Assembly (NCBI RefSeq): GCF_000003815.2
Contig: NC_049980.1
Coordinates: 34,286,326 to 34,350,325, forward strand
From: Branchiostoma floridae
Taxonomy: Eukaryota > Chordata > Leptocardii > Amphioxiformes > Branchiostomatidae
Length of the DNA stretch: 64,000 nt
Direction of reading: 5' to 3'
This document shows, piece after piece, positions 24,701-28,179 of this stretch. A program made the translations under genes and the position numbers. How positions within the stretch are numbered: position 1 is the stretch's first letter; each line of letters starts with the position of its first letter. Below the pieces are notes generated by a model. That model saw nothing but the letters and a program-made list of their open reading frames with translations, searched no databases and was not told the DNA's origin.

Positions 24701-24960
24701 CAGAAGATCCACGCAAGTCTTGACCTAGTTCTCGCAACTCTCGCGAGAACTAGGTCACTCTGTGAGCAAGATGGACTGGATAGCCATCGAAAATTTGGAG
24801 GTACGTTTGCTTACCTTTAATAACAGTCACTGATTGATGAAAAAATTCTATTAAGTAAACCGATTCTGATTGTTTCCTTCAGGGCACCATGGATGTGGAG
24901 GTGGAGACAGCGCTGAAACAAATCCTGCAGGTCCGAGGGTCGGCTGAGGACTACTGCTAA
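1155..24960 (+). CDS. RAI14: RAI14/UACA/ANKRD24-like ankyrin-repeat coiled-coil protein, 3' portion (18 exons)
   Basis: The traced exons sum to about 3.5 kb of coding sequence. They encode about three ankyrin repeats (exons 1-4, with motifs such as SPLHHA, TPLMHAASLGH and DVVELLVRKGA), a Ser/Asp-rich linker (exons 5-9), and a very long Glu/Lys/Gln-rich coiled coil (exons 7-17). The C-terminus reads YRTHLLSSIQ then GTMDVEVETALKQIL. That tail and the ankyrin-then-coiled-coil layout match the RAI14 (ankycorbin), UACA and ANKRD24 group, which in vertebrates associates with actin and cell cortex; function here is inferred. All exon phases join without a frameshift outside the gap at 12127-12226. 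The start codon and the first ankyrin repeats lie upstream of the window. A lancelet copy would probably predate the vertebrate paralogue split, so the symbol stands for the group. Introns are dense with transposons and minisatellites. Confidence 0.8.
1383..1453 (+). CDS. RAI14: RAI14-like exon b (ankyrin repeat)
   Basis: The acceptor is TTCTCAG and the donor GTCAGG. It completes the Ala codon split with the previous exon and encodes AIGGHISAALVLLQHQAPIN, a standard second helix and loop of an ankyrin repeat. It ends in phase 0. Confidence 0.75.
1486..1538. repeat. (ATTC)n microsatellite
   Basis: About 13 tandem ATTC units, with GTTC variants, lie just after the donor of exon b. Tails of this kind are common at LINE 3' ends, but no LINE body is seen here. 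Confidence 0.85.
1665..1774 (+). CDS. RAI14: RAI14-like exon c (ankyrin repeat)
   Basis: The acceptor is TGTCTGTAG and the donor GTAATA. It encodes EGKTPLMHAASLGHVHMVKL and LLVDQGADMNAQD, a canonical ankyrin repeat. It ends after two bases of a codon, which exon d completes as serine. The 4-kb intron that follows holds the antisense Gypsy-like element. Confidence 0.8.
1848..2134 (-). mobile_element. 3' LTR of Gypsy-like retrotransposon
   Basis: Read on the minus strand, a purine tract (GGGAAAAAGGGAGGATA, just above 2135) is followed immediately by TGTGACGGGG. The sequence then runs to TTTGGTACA at 1848, giving a 287-bp unit that obeys the TG...CA rule. This is the expected order of polypurine tract and 3' LTR downstream of the gag-protease ORF at 2355. 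The LTR end at 1848 is chosen from the TGTACC motif. No partner LTR is visible: it is either inside the gap at 4308-4407 or missing. Confidence 0.65.
2355..4418 (-). CDS. Gypsy-like Gag-protease polyprotein (antisense in intron, N-terminus in gap)
   Basis: An uninterrupted minus-strand frame of about 650 readable codons. From the N-terminus it has a highly charged Glu/Arg/Lys coiled coil built of about 20-residue repeats (plus-strand 3940-4307). A capsid-like region follows (PKLPSFQDGVDDLDAYLLRF), with a C-terminal half resembling the SCAN fold. Next come a CCHC zinc knuckle (CDHCGDPSHFIRDC) and a retropepsin-type aspartic protease motif (LLLDTGSTHTLI). The frame ends in a Gly/Arg-rich tail and a short charged helix, stopping at 2355. 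Gag and protease of this kind belong to Ty3/Gypsy elements, and SCAN domains are known to derive from a Gypsy gag. No reverse transcriptase or integrase follows: only about 220 bp separate the stop from the LTR. It is therefore either a non-autonomous element or a retained gag ORF. The N-terminus is lost in the gap. Confidence 0.8.
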   Translation of the reverse strand: MMQXXXXXXXXXXXXXXXXXXXXXXXXXXXXXXXXXXEQQALEREERAKEREVQKMRLEAEEREKEREAEKRKLEAAEREKEREAEEREKEREAEKRRLEAAEREKEREAEEREKEREAEKRRLEAAEREKEREAEEREKAREAEERQKEADRRHQLEMKRIERELAAAGPIAEPVGQARAKAPKLPSFQDGVDDLDAYLLRFERFAASNKWPEDQWAPNLSALLSGEALKAYSRLPGHEARIYRTVKKALMERYNLTEDGFREKFRNNKPEAGESPQQFIVRLENYLERWLELSDSTKSYESLKNLFVKEQFMDACPRDLAVHLRERGSASLEELAEMAKHFLNAHRRELGKKEEEEKNSKPAQGRGRPQPGPTSGAGTCDHCGDPSHFIRDCPMLKQEVQPSGASSFFGEMKTGSPPTAFIVRGQVDGTALPLLLDTGSTHTLIRESLVDARKVRLDNQGGITCIHGEERKHPSARVEIRVGHRSYRVNAKVIPNLPRPAIVGRDVPHLAELVELCASGKQEPSVTPTAETREFNRKPRTAWGWEKVSTGNGPVSGRHGGKSRGFDRQDRSYGGDQGFKSSVRGYNGRGRSYGGGERDLGSRYGDAHRRGLAARPKLRLAARTIPVESPPPLSHGNSRRDIYGDAKPVDTAAREREIEEKLAQQKMWREERELLQSWCLQPCIVE
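4308..4407. other. Assembly gap (100 N)
   Basis: A run of exactly 100 N, the conventional size for a gap of unknown length. It cuts the N-terminus of the gag ORF and may hide the other LTR. Confidence 0.98.
4444..4534. repeat. Small inverted repeat around CCAAT boxes
   Basis: GACCAATCAGAAGG at 4444-4457 is matched by its exact reverse complement at 4521-4534, giving a 14-bp stem with a 63-bp loop. It may be a MITE end or remnant. No target duplication was found. Confidence 0.6.
4724..4753. repeat. (GT)n microsatellite
   Basis: About 14 GT units, followed by GT-rich sequence, in the intron before exon d. Confidence 0.9.
5307..5790. repeat. Nested inverted-repeat (foldback) element
   Basis: Several inverted matches sit inside each other. 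A segment at 5307-5334 pairs with 5378-5405 (CTTTGATTTGAA...CTATCTT). The block 5380-5440 pairs imperfectly with 5715-5785. AGCCAATCAGAGAA at 5631-5644 pairs exactly with 5663-5676. The whole looks like an old foldback MITE with internal hairpins. It ends about 25 bp before exon d. Confidence 0.55.
5815..6005 (+). CDS. RAI14: RAI14-like exon d (last ankyrin repeat)
   Basis: The acceptor is CGTGGCAG and the donor GTACAT. It encodes TAVMQACERGNTDVVELLVR and then QTAADYAKSSGHAELIATLE, the terminal ankyrin repeat and its cap, followed by the start of the linker (ATWDID). It is markedly GC-rich compared with its introns. It ends with one base of an Asp codon. Confidence 0.85.
6150..6405 (-). mobile_element. 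tRNA-derived SINE
   Basis: Read on the minus strand, a tRNA-like head starts near 6397. It has an A-box-like stretch (GGCGTAACTGGTAGAGCG) and a B box (GGTTCCGAGTTCGATTCC). A core containing GTGCCCTTGGGAAAGGCA (6301-6319) follows, also present in the SINE at 10128. A 14-bp direct repeat ATTGTAGATAAAAA flanks it at 6136-6149 and 6406-6419, the expected target-site duplication. A bona fide tRNA gene is unlikely because of the long non-tRNA tail. Confidence 0.8.
6460..6581 (+). CDS. RAI14: RAI14-like exon e (acidic/Ser-rich linker)
   Basis: The acceptor is ATTTCTAG and the donor GTTAGG. It encodes DGEEETPVAPGEVDYVAAFD and then a Ser/Pro/Arg-rich stretch (SRPSSPRRASASPGKQE), a likely disordered, phosphorylatable linker between ankyrin and coiled-coil parts. 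It ends in phase 0. Confidence 0.75.
6650..6957. repeat. 17-bp minisatellite
   Basis: About 18 copies of GCATCTATGTGTCTAAG with C/T, G/A and GTCT/GCCT/ATCT variants. It starts 70 bp after the donor of exon e. The 17-bp unit would shift frame if read as coding. Confidence 0.95.
7633..7728 (+). CDS. RAI14: RAI14-like exon f (Ser-rich linker)
   Basis: The acceptor is TACCAAAG, with a weak pyrimidine tract, and the donor GTTAGA. The 32 codons start VVSVDSGQSSQHTMTNSASA and end DRGSRDSLLQ, low in structure and rich in Ser. Phase 0 at both ends. Confidence 0.7.
8124..8237 (+). CDS. RAI14: RAI14-like exon g (coiled coil start)
   Basis: The acceptor is CCCTGTAG and the donor GTACTG, with 38 codons in phase 0. 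It encodes ELEEENEMLNEEVNKLRAAQ and then QEATDMLHRLQDEMEQQQ, heptad-patterned and charged: the first coiled-coil segment. A (GTTT)n tract of about 8 units follows directly (8241-8271). Confidence 0.8.
8472..8570 (+). CDS. RAI14: RAI14-like exon h (coiled coil)
   Basis: The acceptor is CTTTTTCAG and the donor GTCTGT, with 33 codons in phase 0. It contains KRRMELEEEVKLLKAQLSTY, a continued heptad pattern. Confidence 0.8.
8912..8987 (+). CDS. RAI14: RAI14-like exon i (Asp-rich acidic segment)
   Basis: The acceptor is CCTCCCCAG and the donor GTAAGG. It encodes PDDDDDDKDSDSWGDSDDDD and then LFDLPG, a strongly acidic linker that breaks the coiled coil. It ends after one base of a Gly codon. The run of GAT codons could vary in length between alleles. 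Confidence 0.75.
9383..9516 (+). CDS. RAI14: RAI14-like exon j (coiled coil)
   Basis: The acceptor is TCCTGCAG and the first donor GTGAGA. It encodes GTEKTGTSGSKQKPAGGEDP and then RMENDRLKEQLE, ending in phase 0. Its last 21 bases and the donor are copied twice downstream in a GA-rich microsatellite, so two further donor-like sites exist at 9585 and 9735. Confidence 0.75.
9517..9836. repeat. (GA)n microsatellite carrying two copies of an exon end
   Basis: About 320 bp of GA-rich repeat with GGGA and CAGA variants. Embedded at 9564-9584 and 9714-9734 is AGGCTCAAGGAACAACTGGAG, the 3' end of exon j (one base different), each followed by GTGAGAG. The first spacing (68 bp) would shift frame; the second (150 bp) would not. 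Confidence 0.85.
10053..11143. mobile_element. TTAA-flanked MITE, interrupted by a SINE
   Basis: Terminal inverted repeats of about 20 bp (AGGCGCCCAGAGCAGTTTTT) are found at both ends. They are bounded by TTAA at 10049-10052 and 11144-11147, a target type used by piggyBac and Kolobok elements. No transposase is present. Removing the 530-bp SINE inside leaves a MITE of about 550 bp. Confidence 0.75.
10128..10657 (+). mobile_element. tRNA-derived SINE with (ATC)n tail
   Basis: A tRNA-like head (box-B-like GGGGTTCAAATCC near 10183) leads into the same GTGCCCTTGGGAAAGGCA core as the SINE at 6150. A long body follows, ending in GGATACGAAGAAACAGC plus about eight ATC units. An 11-bp duplication AAGCTTGAATA flanks it exactly (10117-10127 and 10658-10668). 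The 3' part and simple tail suggest LINE-dependent copying. Confidence 0.8.
11699..12522 (+). CDS. RAI14: RAI14-like exon k (13-residue repeat coiled coil, contains gap)
   Basis: The acceptor is TCCCTTTAG and the donor GTGAGG. After NVEDGKSPTRESH it encodes tandem 13-residue units of the form VPxxEYxRLKxET: about eight before the gap and five after (e.g. MVPKEDVEKLKSE). It then continues as a non-repetitive coiled coil ending KEARAM. The 100-N gap (12127-12226) has arbitrary length, so the frames on the two sides do not match numerically. Just after the gap one unit reads GAG AAA TGA AAG where its neighbours have GAG AAA CTG AAG: either a nonsense change or a base-calling error at the contig edge. 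Confidence 0.8.
12127..12226. other. Assembly gap (100 N) inside repeat-coding exon
   Basis: A 100-N run inside the 39-bp-unit repeat. The number of 13-residue units in the protein therefore cannot be counted. Assembly collapse over near-identical units is the likely cause. Confidence 0.97.
12560..13375. repeat. Diverged direct duplication, second copy interrupted by a foldback insertion
   Basis: The segment 12563-12710 recurs, diverged, as 12910-13005 plus 13330-13375 (shared words include GAATTAC, GTGTGAGG, GTGAAGGCATTT). The intervening 13006-13325 carries a foldback. In it, AGCAACTAGATATGATTTTG near 13145 pairs with CAAAATCATATCCAGTTGCT near 13235. This belongs to the dispersed foldback family also seen near 33910, 37300, 42740, 56440, 56700 and 62620. 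Confidence 0.6.
13544..13639 (+). CDS. RAI14: RAI14-like exon l (coiled coil)
   Basis: The acceptor is GGTTTGCAG and the donor GTTAGT, with 32 codons in phase 0: VQKLEADNTSLTRQLEDQVS and then PSKVLADKNSQL. Confidence 0.8.
13790..14065 (+). mobile_element. LINE 3' end (RT C-terminus plus tail repeats)
   Basis: The plus strand encodes PRTIVEWNLLSPSTVGASSL and then DSFKERLQ, the C-terminal block found after the reverse transcriptase in CR1/L2-type LINEs. It is followed by two units of a 56-bp motif (CGGTTATACCGGCTATA and relatives). The same motif makes the minisatellite at 59585-59965. It ends about 60 bp before exon m. Confidence 0.65.
14124..14993 (+). CDS. RAI14: RAI14-like exon m (large coiled-coil exon)
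   Basis: The acceptor is CTTTCCAG and the donor GTCAGT. It has 290 codons without interruption, phase 0 at both ends, starting VKELNSKMAQLQEFNEEHVE and ending LQQQNTDLQ. It is almost entirely heptad-patterned Glu/Lys/Leu/Gln sequence with Ser/Thr-rich patches, the core rod of the protein. Purine-rich on the coding strand, unlike the flanking introns. Confidence 0.9.
15036..15616 (+). mobile_element. Deleted mariner-like transposon
   Basis: Thirty-four-bp terminal inverted repeats (CGAGGGGCATTCAATAAGTA...) match at 33 of 34 positions and are bounded by TA at 15034-15035 and 15617-15618. These are hallmarks of the IS630-Tc1-mariner superfamily. The 581-bp element keeps only the 5' part of the transposase gene. 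Confidence 0.9.
15201..15530 (+). pseudogene. Mariner transposase fragment (N-terminal HTH)
   Basis: From the Met at 15222 the frame reads MEQVECRAVIRFLYLKGRIP, then a second helix and APRPGRPSSAFDE. This is the helix-turn-helix DNA-binding half of mariner transposases with the usual GRPS linker. After about 75 residues it runs into non-transposase sequence (the join to the 3' end). The DDD catalytic domain is absent, so it cannot be active. Confidence 0.8.
16032..16629 (+). repeat. Four partial copies of exon n with acceptors
   Basis: The start of exon n and its upstream CAG acceptor recur at 16032, 16197, 16351 and 16482 before the complete copy at 16630. Each copy keeps about 50 bp of exon sequence (CAGGAGGTTCGGATGCGGGAGGC or close variants) and then diverges into intron-like sequence without the exon's own donor. 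The copy at 16482 meets an in-frame TAG within 25 codons. Confidence 0.9.
16630..16761 (+). CDS. RAI14: RAI14-like exon n (coiled coil)
   Basis: The acceptor is CCATACAG and the donor GTGTTT, with 44 codons in phase 0: ETLQSQEVRMREAREINTQL and then GTRVQELERERALRIIGEET. It is chosen as the functional copy because only here does the frame continue past the duplicated 50 bp to a donor. Confidence 0.85.
16797..17031 (-). pseudogene. LINE reverse transcriptase C-terminal fragment, part 2
   Basis: The minus strand encodes VWCLSDRRSTKKAMSWAPKG and then GRPKTTLRRTILDDGRKMG, the tail typical of LINE ORF2 proteins (an APKG...GRPKTTWRR block). The upstream part of the same protein resumes at 21482 on the far side of a 4.4-kb insertion. 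The two parts join in frame if the insertion and one copy of TACA (TGTA on the minus strand) are removed. It has no start and is truncated. Confidence 0.8.
17465..20130 (+). mobile_element. ISL2EU/Harbinger-type DNA transposon
   Basis: It has terminal inverted repeats AAGCCTATTTGCATTTACC and, at the right, the complement of AAGCCTATTCGCAATTACC (17 of 19 matches). The target duplication AT is at 17463-17464 and 20131-20132. It lies inside the left terminal repeat of the element at 17032. The right terminal repeat (GTCAATTAGGGG at 21458-21469) preserves the uninterrupted site, which fixes both ends exactly. The interior carries a broken transposase with a THAP-like start. The 2-bp AT duplication and transposase type fit the ISL2EU branch of Harbinger. 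Confidence 0.85.
18331..19195 (+). pseudogene. Broken THAP/DDE transposase of the ISL2EU-type element
   Basis: It begins MRLCAVVGCGNGTYQPRRFQ, a THAP-like Cys-x4-Cys start, with YAFPTDKKDPWSDK further on. The DDE domain follows in other frames: CIIDCTEIFIERPRSL (first Asp, near 18682-18730), then ASDVFITWDCGFLDL and IMADRGFPIQEDL (second Asp), then RVERANNRLKDF (the Glu), ending LQPDLVK at 19195. The frame is disrupted before the DDE core and again around 18765-18785, and TAG at 18986-18988 cuts the last block. It is therefore inactive. The family's companion YqaJ-type nuclease gene is absent. Confidence 0.75.
21479..21705 (-). pseudogene. LINE reverse transcriptase C-terminal fragment, part 1
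   Basis: The minus strand encodes SLDTFQRKCLRTILGISWRD and then ETVRKRRLRFVGHV, the conserved post-RT block of LINE ORF2 (QRRCLRRILGI...RRLRFVGHV). It stops at the insertion point and continues at 17031 with WCLSDRR. With part 2 it shows the ancestral uninterrupted order. Confidence 0.8.
21782..21887. repeat. Perfect 29-bp hairpin
   Basis: Bases 21782-21810 and 21859-21887 are exact reverse complements (stem core GAATTCTTGTACACAACC). The 48-base loop contains GTCTGAAAGACACCGAAACG. The loop motif resembles sequences that recur in invertebrate retroelement tails. It may be a young inverted duplication or a foldback transposon. Confidence 0.75.
22330..22566 (+). CDS. RAI14: RAI14-like exon o (coiled coil)
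   Basis: The acceptor is TTTATGTAG and the donor GTGAGT, with 79 codons in phase 0. It contains LKSLKNQVQSLEDEKQQIQD, two related LKEQVQSL/LDLENQQL heptad blocks, and ends EEINQEQQ. Confidence 0.85.
22748..23142 (+). repeat. Three partial copies of exon p with acceptors
   Basis: A unit of about 115 bp is repeated before the real exon at 23143. Each unit holds GTTTGGTTGATAAGACCAC, a pyrimidine tract, CTCCAG and then ACCAGACTAGAGAAACAGGAGTCC. Copy starts are 22798, 22908 and 23024. The exon-derived part lengthens from 24 to about 39 bp across the copies before diverging to ACATGTACCAGCAGTTTG. No donor follows the copies. Confidence 0.9.
23143..23256 (+). CDS. RAI14: RAI14-like exon p (coiled coil)
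   Basis: The acceptor is CATTACCAG and the donor GTTAGT, with 38 codons in phase 0: TRLEKQESLIAQSAADGRVK and then KQVEALRSQLSRLQLQHT. A GT-rich microsatellite (23333-23460) and a 100-N gap follow. Confidence 0.85.
23470..23569. other. Assembly gap (100 N)
   Basis: A 100-N run following a (GT)n tract in the intron between exons p and q. The phases on both sides agree (0/0), so no exon need be missing, but a phase-0 exon cannot be excluded. Confidence 0.97.
23608..23673 (+). CDS. RAI14: RAI14-like exon q (C-terminal conserved block)
   Basis: The acceptor is TTTCTCCAG and the first donor GTGAGA, with 22 codons: EANRRHKEQISTYRTHLLSS and then IQ. The YRTHLLS motif directly before the last exon is characteristic of the RAI14/UACA/ANKRD24 group. 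The exon's last 30 or so bases and the donor are repeated ten more times immediately downstream, so its real 3' boundary is ambiguous. Confidence 0.85.
23641..24165 (+). repeat. 48-bp tandem array of exon end plus splice donor (11 donors)
   Basis: Units of 48 bp run from the first donor with near-perfect identity. Each holds the coding end CACACCTGCTCAGCTCCATACAG followed by GTGAGAACTGTACC. Donor-type CAG|GTGAGA occurs after 23673, 23721 and every 48 bp to 24105. The eleventh unit has TATAG|GTGAGA at 24153. Because 48 is a multiple of three, the exon frame stays open as VRTVPSYRTHLLSSIQ repeats until a TAG in the last unit (24151-24153). Confidence 0.95.
24552..24850. mobile_element. TTAA-flanked MITE with long inverted arms
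   Basis: Arms of about 85 bp (TAGAATTTTTTCATCA... to ...GGCTATCCAGTCCA) are nearly perfect reverse complements. They are bounded by TTAA at 24548-24551 and 24851-24854. The centre holds a second palindrome (GACCTAGTTCTCGC 24722-24735 with its complement 24743-24756) that includes TCTCGCGAGA. No coding capacity. A diverged relative lies near 30300-30430. It sits 28 bp before the last exon. Confidence 0.85.
24883..24960 (+). CDS. RAI14: RAI14-like terminal exon r
   Basis: The acceptor is TTCCTTCAG. It encodes GTMDVEVETALKQILQVRGS and AEDYC, then TAA at 24958-24960. This is the conserved C-terminal MD-x-V-x-x-AL-x-QI-L motif of the group. No clear polyadenylation signal lies close by: AATAAA at 26075-26080 falls inside a transposon-like repeat. 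Confidence 0.9.
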   Translation, partial: GTMDVEVETALKQILQVRGSAEDYC

Positions 24961-25917
24961 TGTAAGACTTAAGATAAGAAAAGCTCAAGACTCCTTGAAC
25001 TCAAATATATTGCAACAGGTCACTCTTCTGCAGACTTAAAATAGTTGAGCTGTAATTTCCAACACCAAAATCGGACTCACCCACAAAATTGGACGTCACG
25101 ACAGCAATGGATTGTTCATTCCTTGACAAAGACTGATGCTGTGCAGTCGAAAATTGGATGAGTCCAATTTTGGTGTTGGAAATTACAGTTCAACTATTTC
25201 AAGAATGACTTCTACTGACACAGATGAACTTTTAAGTTAAGACTTCTGCAGACTGTGTCGTCACGGTGATGATATCATCTGCTGTCTGAAGATGGAATAT
25301 TTCTGTCTCATCATCGGTCGGCTGCAGCGCAGGCGACTAAGTTTCTTCCATGCCCTTCTATCGGCAGCTAGATGGCGTATCTGCTTTCTTTATTTGGGTT
25401 TTTCACATAGTGAAAGGGAGGACAAAGCAGGTGCAAAAATGCACCTTTGAAGGCTGCCCTCCCGTACATAACATACATTAATAGTGCAACACAATATACA
25501 ATACAATAATATATACAACAACAACAATATACATTATTAAGATATTACACAACCATTAGGCAAAAATCGTGGCACTAGCGTGGTCTTAATGCCAGACAAG
25601 AGCTGCAACCGCAGCAAGTGGTCCTGGTGCAGGTACGGTCAATACAATAGCTGTTACCATTATAGCTTTGCAGTGATCTGGTCATTAAAGTCTCCTATAG
25701 GAGCTGTTGGATATACTTTAGATAGGAGGTAGCTTGGCGTCCTCGTCTGCGTTTCCCGTGCGTTGGCAGGTTCGTCCTCAGGCATGCGCAGGATATGACC
25801 CATGACTAATCTGTCTATGCACGACTATATCTGACATGTTCAGATGTTGGCAGACGTGGTTTATGATCCGCTGTGTCACAAGCAGTTTTTCTAGTCTGCA
25901 GATCAGTTATACTCCAG
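24961..25917. other. 3' UTR/downstream sequence with foldback and LINE 3' end
   Basis: A 40-bp inverted repeat at 25038-25078 and 25160-25199 (AGTTGAGCTGTAATTTCCAA and its near complement) forms a foldback within the probable 3' UTR. From about 25381 to 25540, minus-strand sequence ending in AATAAAG looks like a retroelement 3' end. The rest shows nothing recognisable. Confidence 0.5.
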
Positions 25918-26200
25918 CAGTGTTGTAGCCAGCGCCAATACTTCCGTCTTTTGACAGAATTTTACCGCTGGGGAAGGACAAAAATTTTGCCCATTCCGTC
26001 CCCTGTGATGGACAAAAATCAGTATAATAAAGATATTAATTAAACTAAGTCTACCAGCAAAATTTGCCCCTCAAAATAAAGGAAATAGCATTTCAGAGGG
26101 TCTAGATTTTTAAAAATTCCCGGGAGCATACCCCAGACCCCCCATGATCATCACGCCTCCAGGGGACAGAAAAGAAAAACTCATGCTGGCTAGAACACTG
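25918..26200. mobile_element. hAT-like MITE
   Basis: Ends CAGTGTTGTAGCCAGC and GCTGGCTAGAACACTG form 16-bp terminal inverted repeats with one mismatch, similar to those at 26736. No clear target duplication was found, and no transposase. Confidence 0.55.
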
Positions 26201-26267
26201 TGCTCCTGTATTGAATAATACCATGAAAGCTCTGTGTCAGAGACAGTTTAGCAGACCACAAGCAAAT

Positions 26268-26471
26268 ACTGTAAAAATGCAGAAACTTTCGTGGTGGTTT
26301 AATGTTTGCGGTTTTCTCGGAGGCCGCTTCACCGCGAATTTAAAACCACCACGAACATTTTTCAATAACAGTAAGAGACTACACTCTTGCAAGGTGCTAC
26401 CCCGAAATTAAAACCACCGCAAAAGACTTAGTCCATTTTCCTGCTACGAACTTAAATGCATTTACAGTAAC
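26268..26471. mobile_element. MITE, TACTGTAAA family copy 1
   Basis: The element begins TACTGTAAAAATGCAG and ends AATGCATTTACAGTAA, with interior palindromic stretches of the form AAAACCACCGC/GCGGT. Sister copies occur at 29534-29737 and 33602-33782, with a partial relative near 34140-34275. Confidence 0.65.
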
Positions 26472-26639
26472 TTCTGCCCCCCTCCCCTCCTCTACATTCC
26501 ATCCACCAGATCCTGTAAAACAAGATCACCATAAGATTTATGTTATGTGGATTTCCTTTGTGATAGGAGAAGTATGGCCATTTGGTGGGATCACTTTAAC
26601 GTTGCATTAGACACACCATTGATCACTGTCTCGGGGGCA

Positions 26640-27490
26640 TCGGGACTCGTTTACTCACGATCGATCTTGGACTAGACTGCAGCTTCCATAAGCAGCTTCC
26701 GTAAGCTGTCAAACTGCTGGTAACCTACATGATGTCAGGGTTCTAGCCAGGATTTTATTTTAGTGTCGTGGGAATGGCATGGTAGCAAAGCGATTAATCA
26801 GGAGATTGGTGTGGAAGGGGGGTCTTGGCCCCTCCACAGTGACATTTTGAAAATGTAGAGTTAAAAGTTGGCACTCTGTTAACATCACATGTAATTTAAG
26901 GATTTTTTGGTCAGTTTTGAGTGGCATATCATCATTTTTCATTGTTCAGACATTGATTAGACATTGTTGAACAAGCAAATGATAGCAAAGCACCAACATA
27001 CACACTAGTTAAGAATTAGCATAATGGGCCTTATTTTGGCGTGGTGGTCACAAATTATAGCGTAGTGGCCCACTAAGCTAAAATACACTAGCTAGAACCC
27101 TGGATGTAGACTGGGCTATCAGGGACCCCCGCTTCCTTCAGTTTTGATCGATCATGGACTAGACTGCAGCTTCCATAAGCAGCTTCCATAAGCAGCTTCC
27201 ATAAGCAGCTTCCATAAGCAGCTTCCATAAGCAGCTTCCATAAGCAGTTCAACTGCTGGTAACCTACATGATGAAGACTGGGACATCAGGGACCCCCGCT
27301 TCCTTCAGTTTTGACCGATCATGGACTAGACTGCAGCTTCCATAAGCAGCTTCCATAAGCAGCTTCCATAAGCAGCTTCCATAAGCAGCTTCCATAAGCA
27401 GTTCAACTGCTGGTAACCTACATGATGAAGACTGGGACATCAGGGACCCCCGCTTCCTTCAGTTTTGATCGATCATGGACTGGCTTTCAG
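26640..27490. repeat. Higher-order repeat containing 14-bp minisatellite
   Basis: A larger unit (GGGACCCCCGCTTCC ... GATCGATCATGGACTAGACTGC ... AACTGCTGGTAACC) occurs three times. Each embeds a run of the 14-bp unit AGCTTCCATAAGCA: about 2, 6 and 5 copies. The first large unit is split by the hAT-like element at 26736. Confidence 0.85.
26736..27102. mobile_element. hAT-like non-autonomous transposon with 5-bp TSD
   Basis: Ends CAGGGTTCTAGC and GCTAGAACCCTG are perfect 12-bp terminal inverted repeats. GATGT is duplicated at 26731-26735 and 27103-27107. A 5-bp duplication with CAGGG ends fits the hAT5-type branch rather than classical 8-bp hAT. It carries no transposase and lies inside the 26640-27490 higher-order repeat. 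Confidence 0.75.
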
Positions 27491-27561
27491 CTTACGTAAG
27501 CCTGTAATCATGCGCCTGGGGGACCCGTCAGTTATCAGGATGTGGCATTGTTTCATTCTTT

Positions 27562-28172
27562 CAGGGCTCGAAAGTCATGTTTGGAAATAGGTGCACCAGT
27601 GCACATGCATAACCCGAAGATTTGGATACACTGAAATTTTGTGAGATGTCATTGTTTGGTGCTTTCAGGGCTCAAAATTCATGTTTGGAAATAGGTGCAC
27701 TCATAGGTGCACGAAACCTGAAGATTTGGGTACACTGAAAAAATATTAGGTGTACAACTTATGTTGAATGTCAGCAAAGTGTAATTTCATACCTTCGTAA
27801 ATGACTTATTCTTACTCTTCAGAGCTTAAATTTGAAATTCTATAATACCTACAATGTAGTAAGATTTTGGTACACTTAAAAAATGTTAGGTGCACAATTT
27901 AAGTTAAAAGTCATATCTTCCTGACATATTTCAGAGATTGCATTTGAAATTCTATGCCTATACATGTAGCTGCAATTTATTTTCAGGACAGAAGTGATAC
28001 AACACAGGTTTTATTATTAGTCTGAAATGTAAAAAAAATGGCTGTATACTGAGTTGATGTATTACATATCTACATATAGCTACACCGTAGTGCACCCACA
28101 GTCTAACTGTTGACTCACAGCTACTTTAATATGGGTTCACATTTGTGCATATGCACCCAGTGTTTCCAGCCC
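27562..28172. mobile_element. Possible hAT-like element with internal duplication
   Basis: Starts near CAGGGCTCGAAA and ends TTTCCAGCCCTG, which are complementary apart from one base. CAGGGCTC-AAA-TTCATGTTTGG recurs at about 27667, so two copies may be nested or tandem. No target duplication found. Confidence 0.4.
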
Positions 28173-28179
28173 TGTACAA

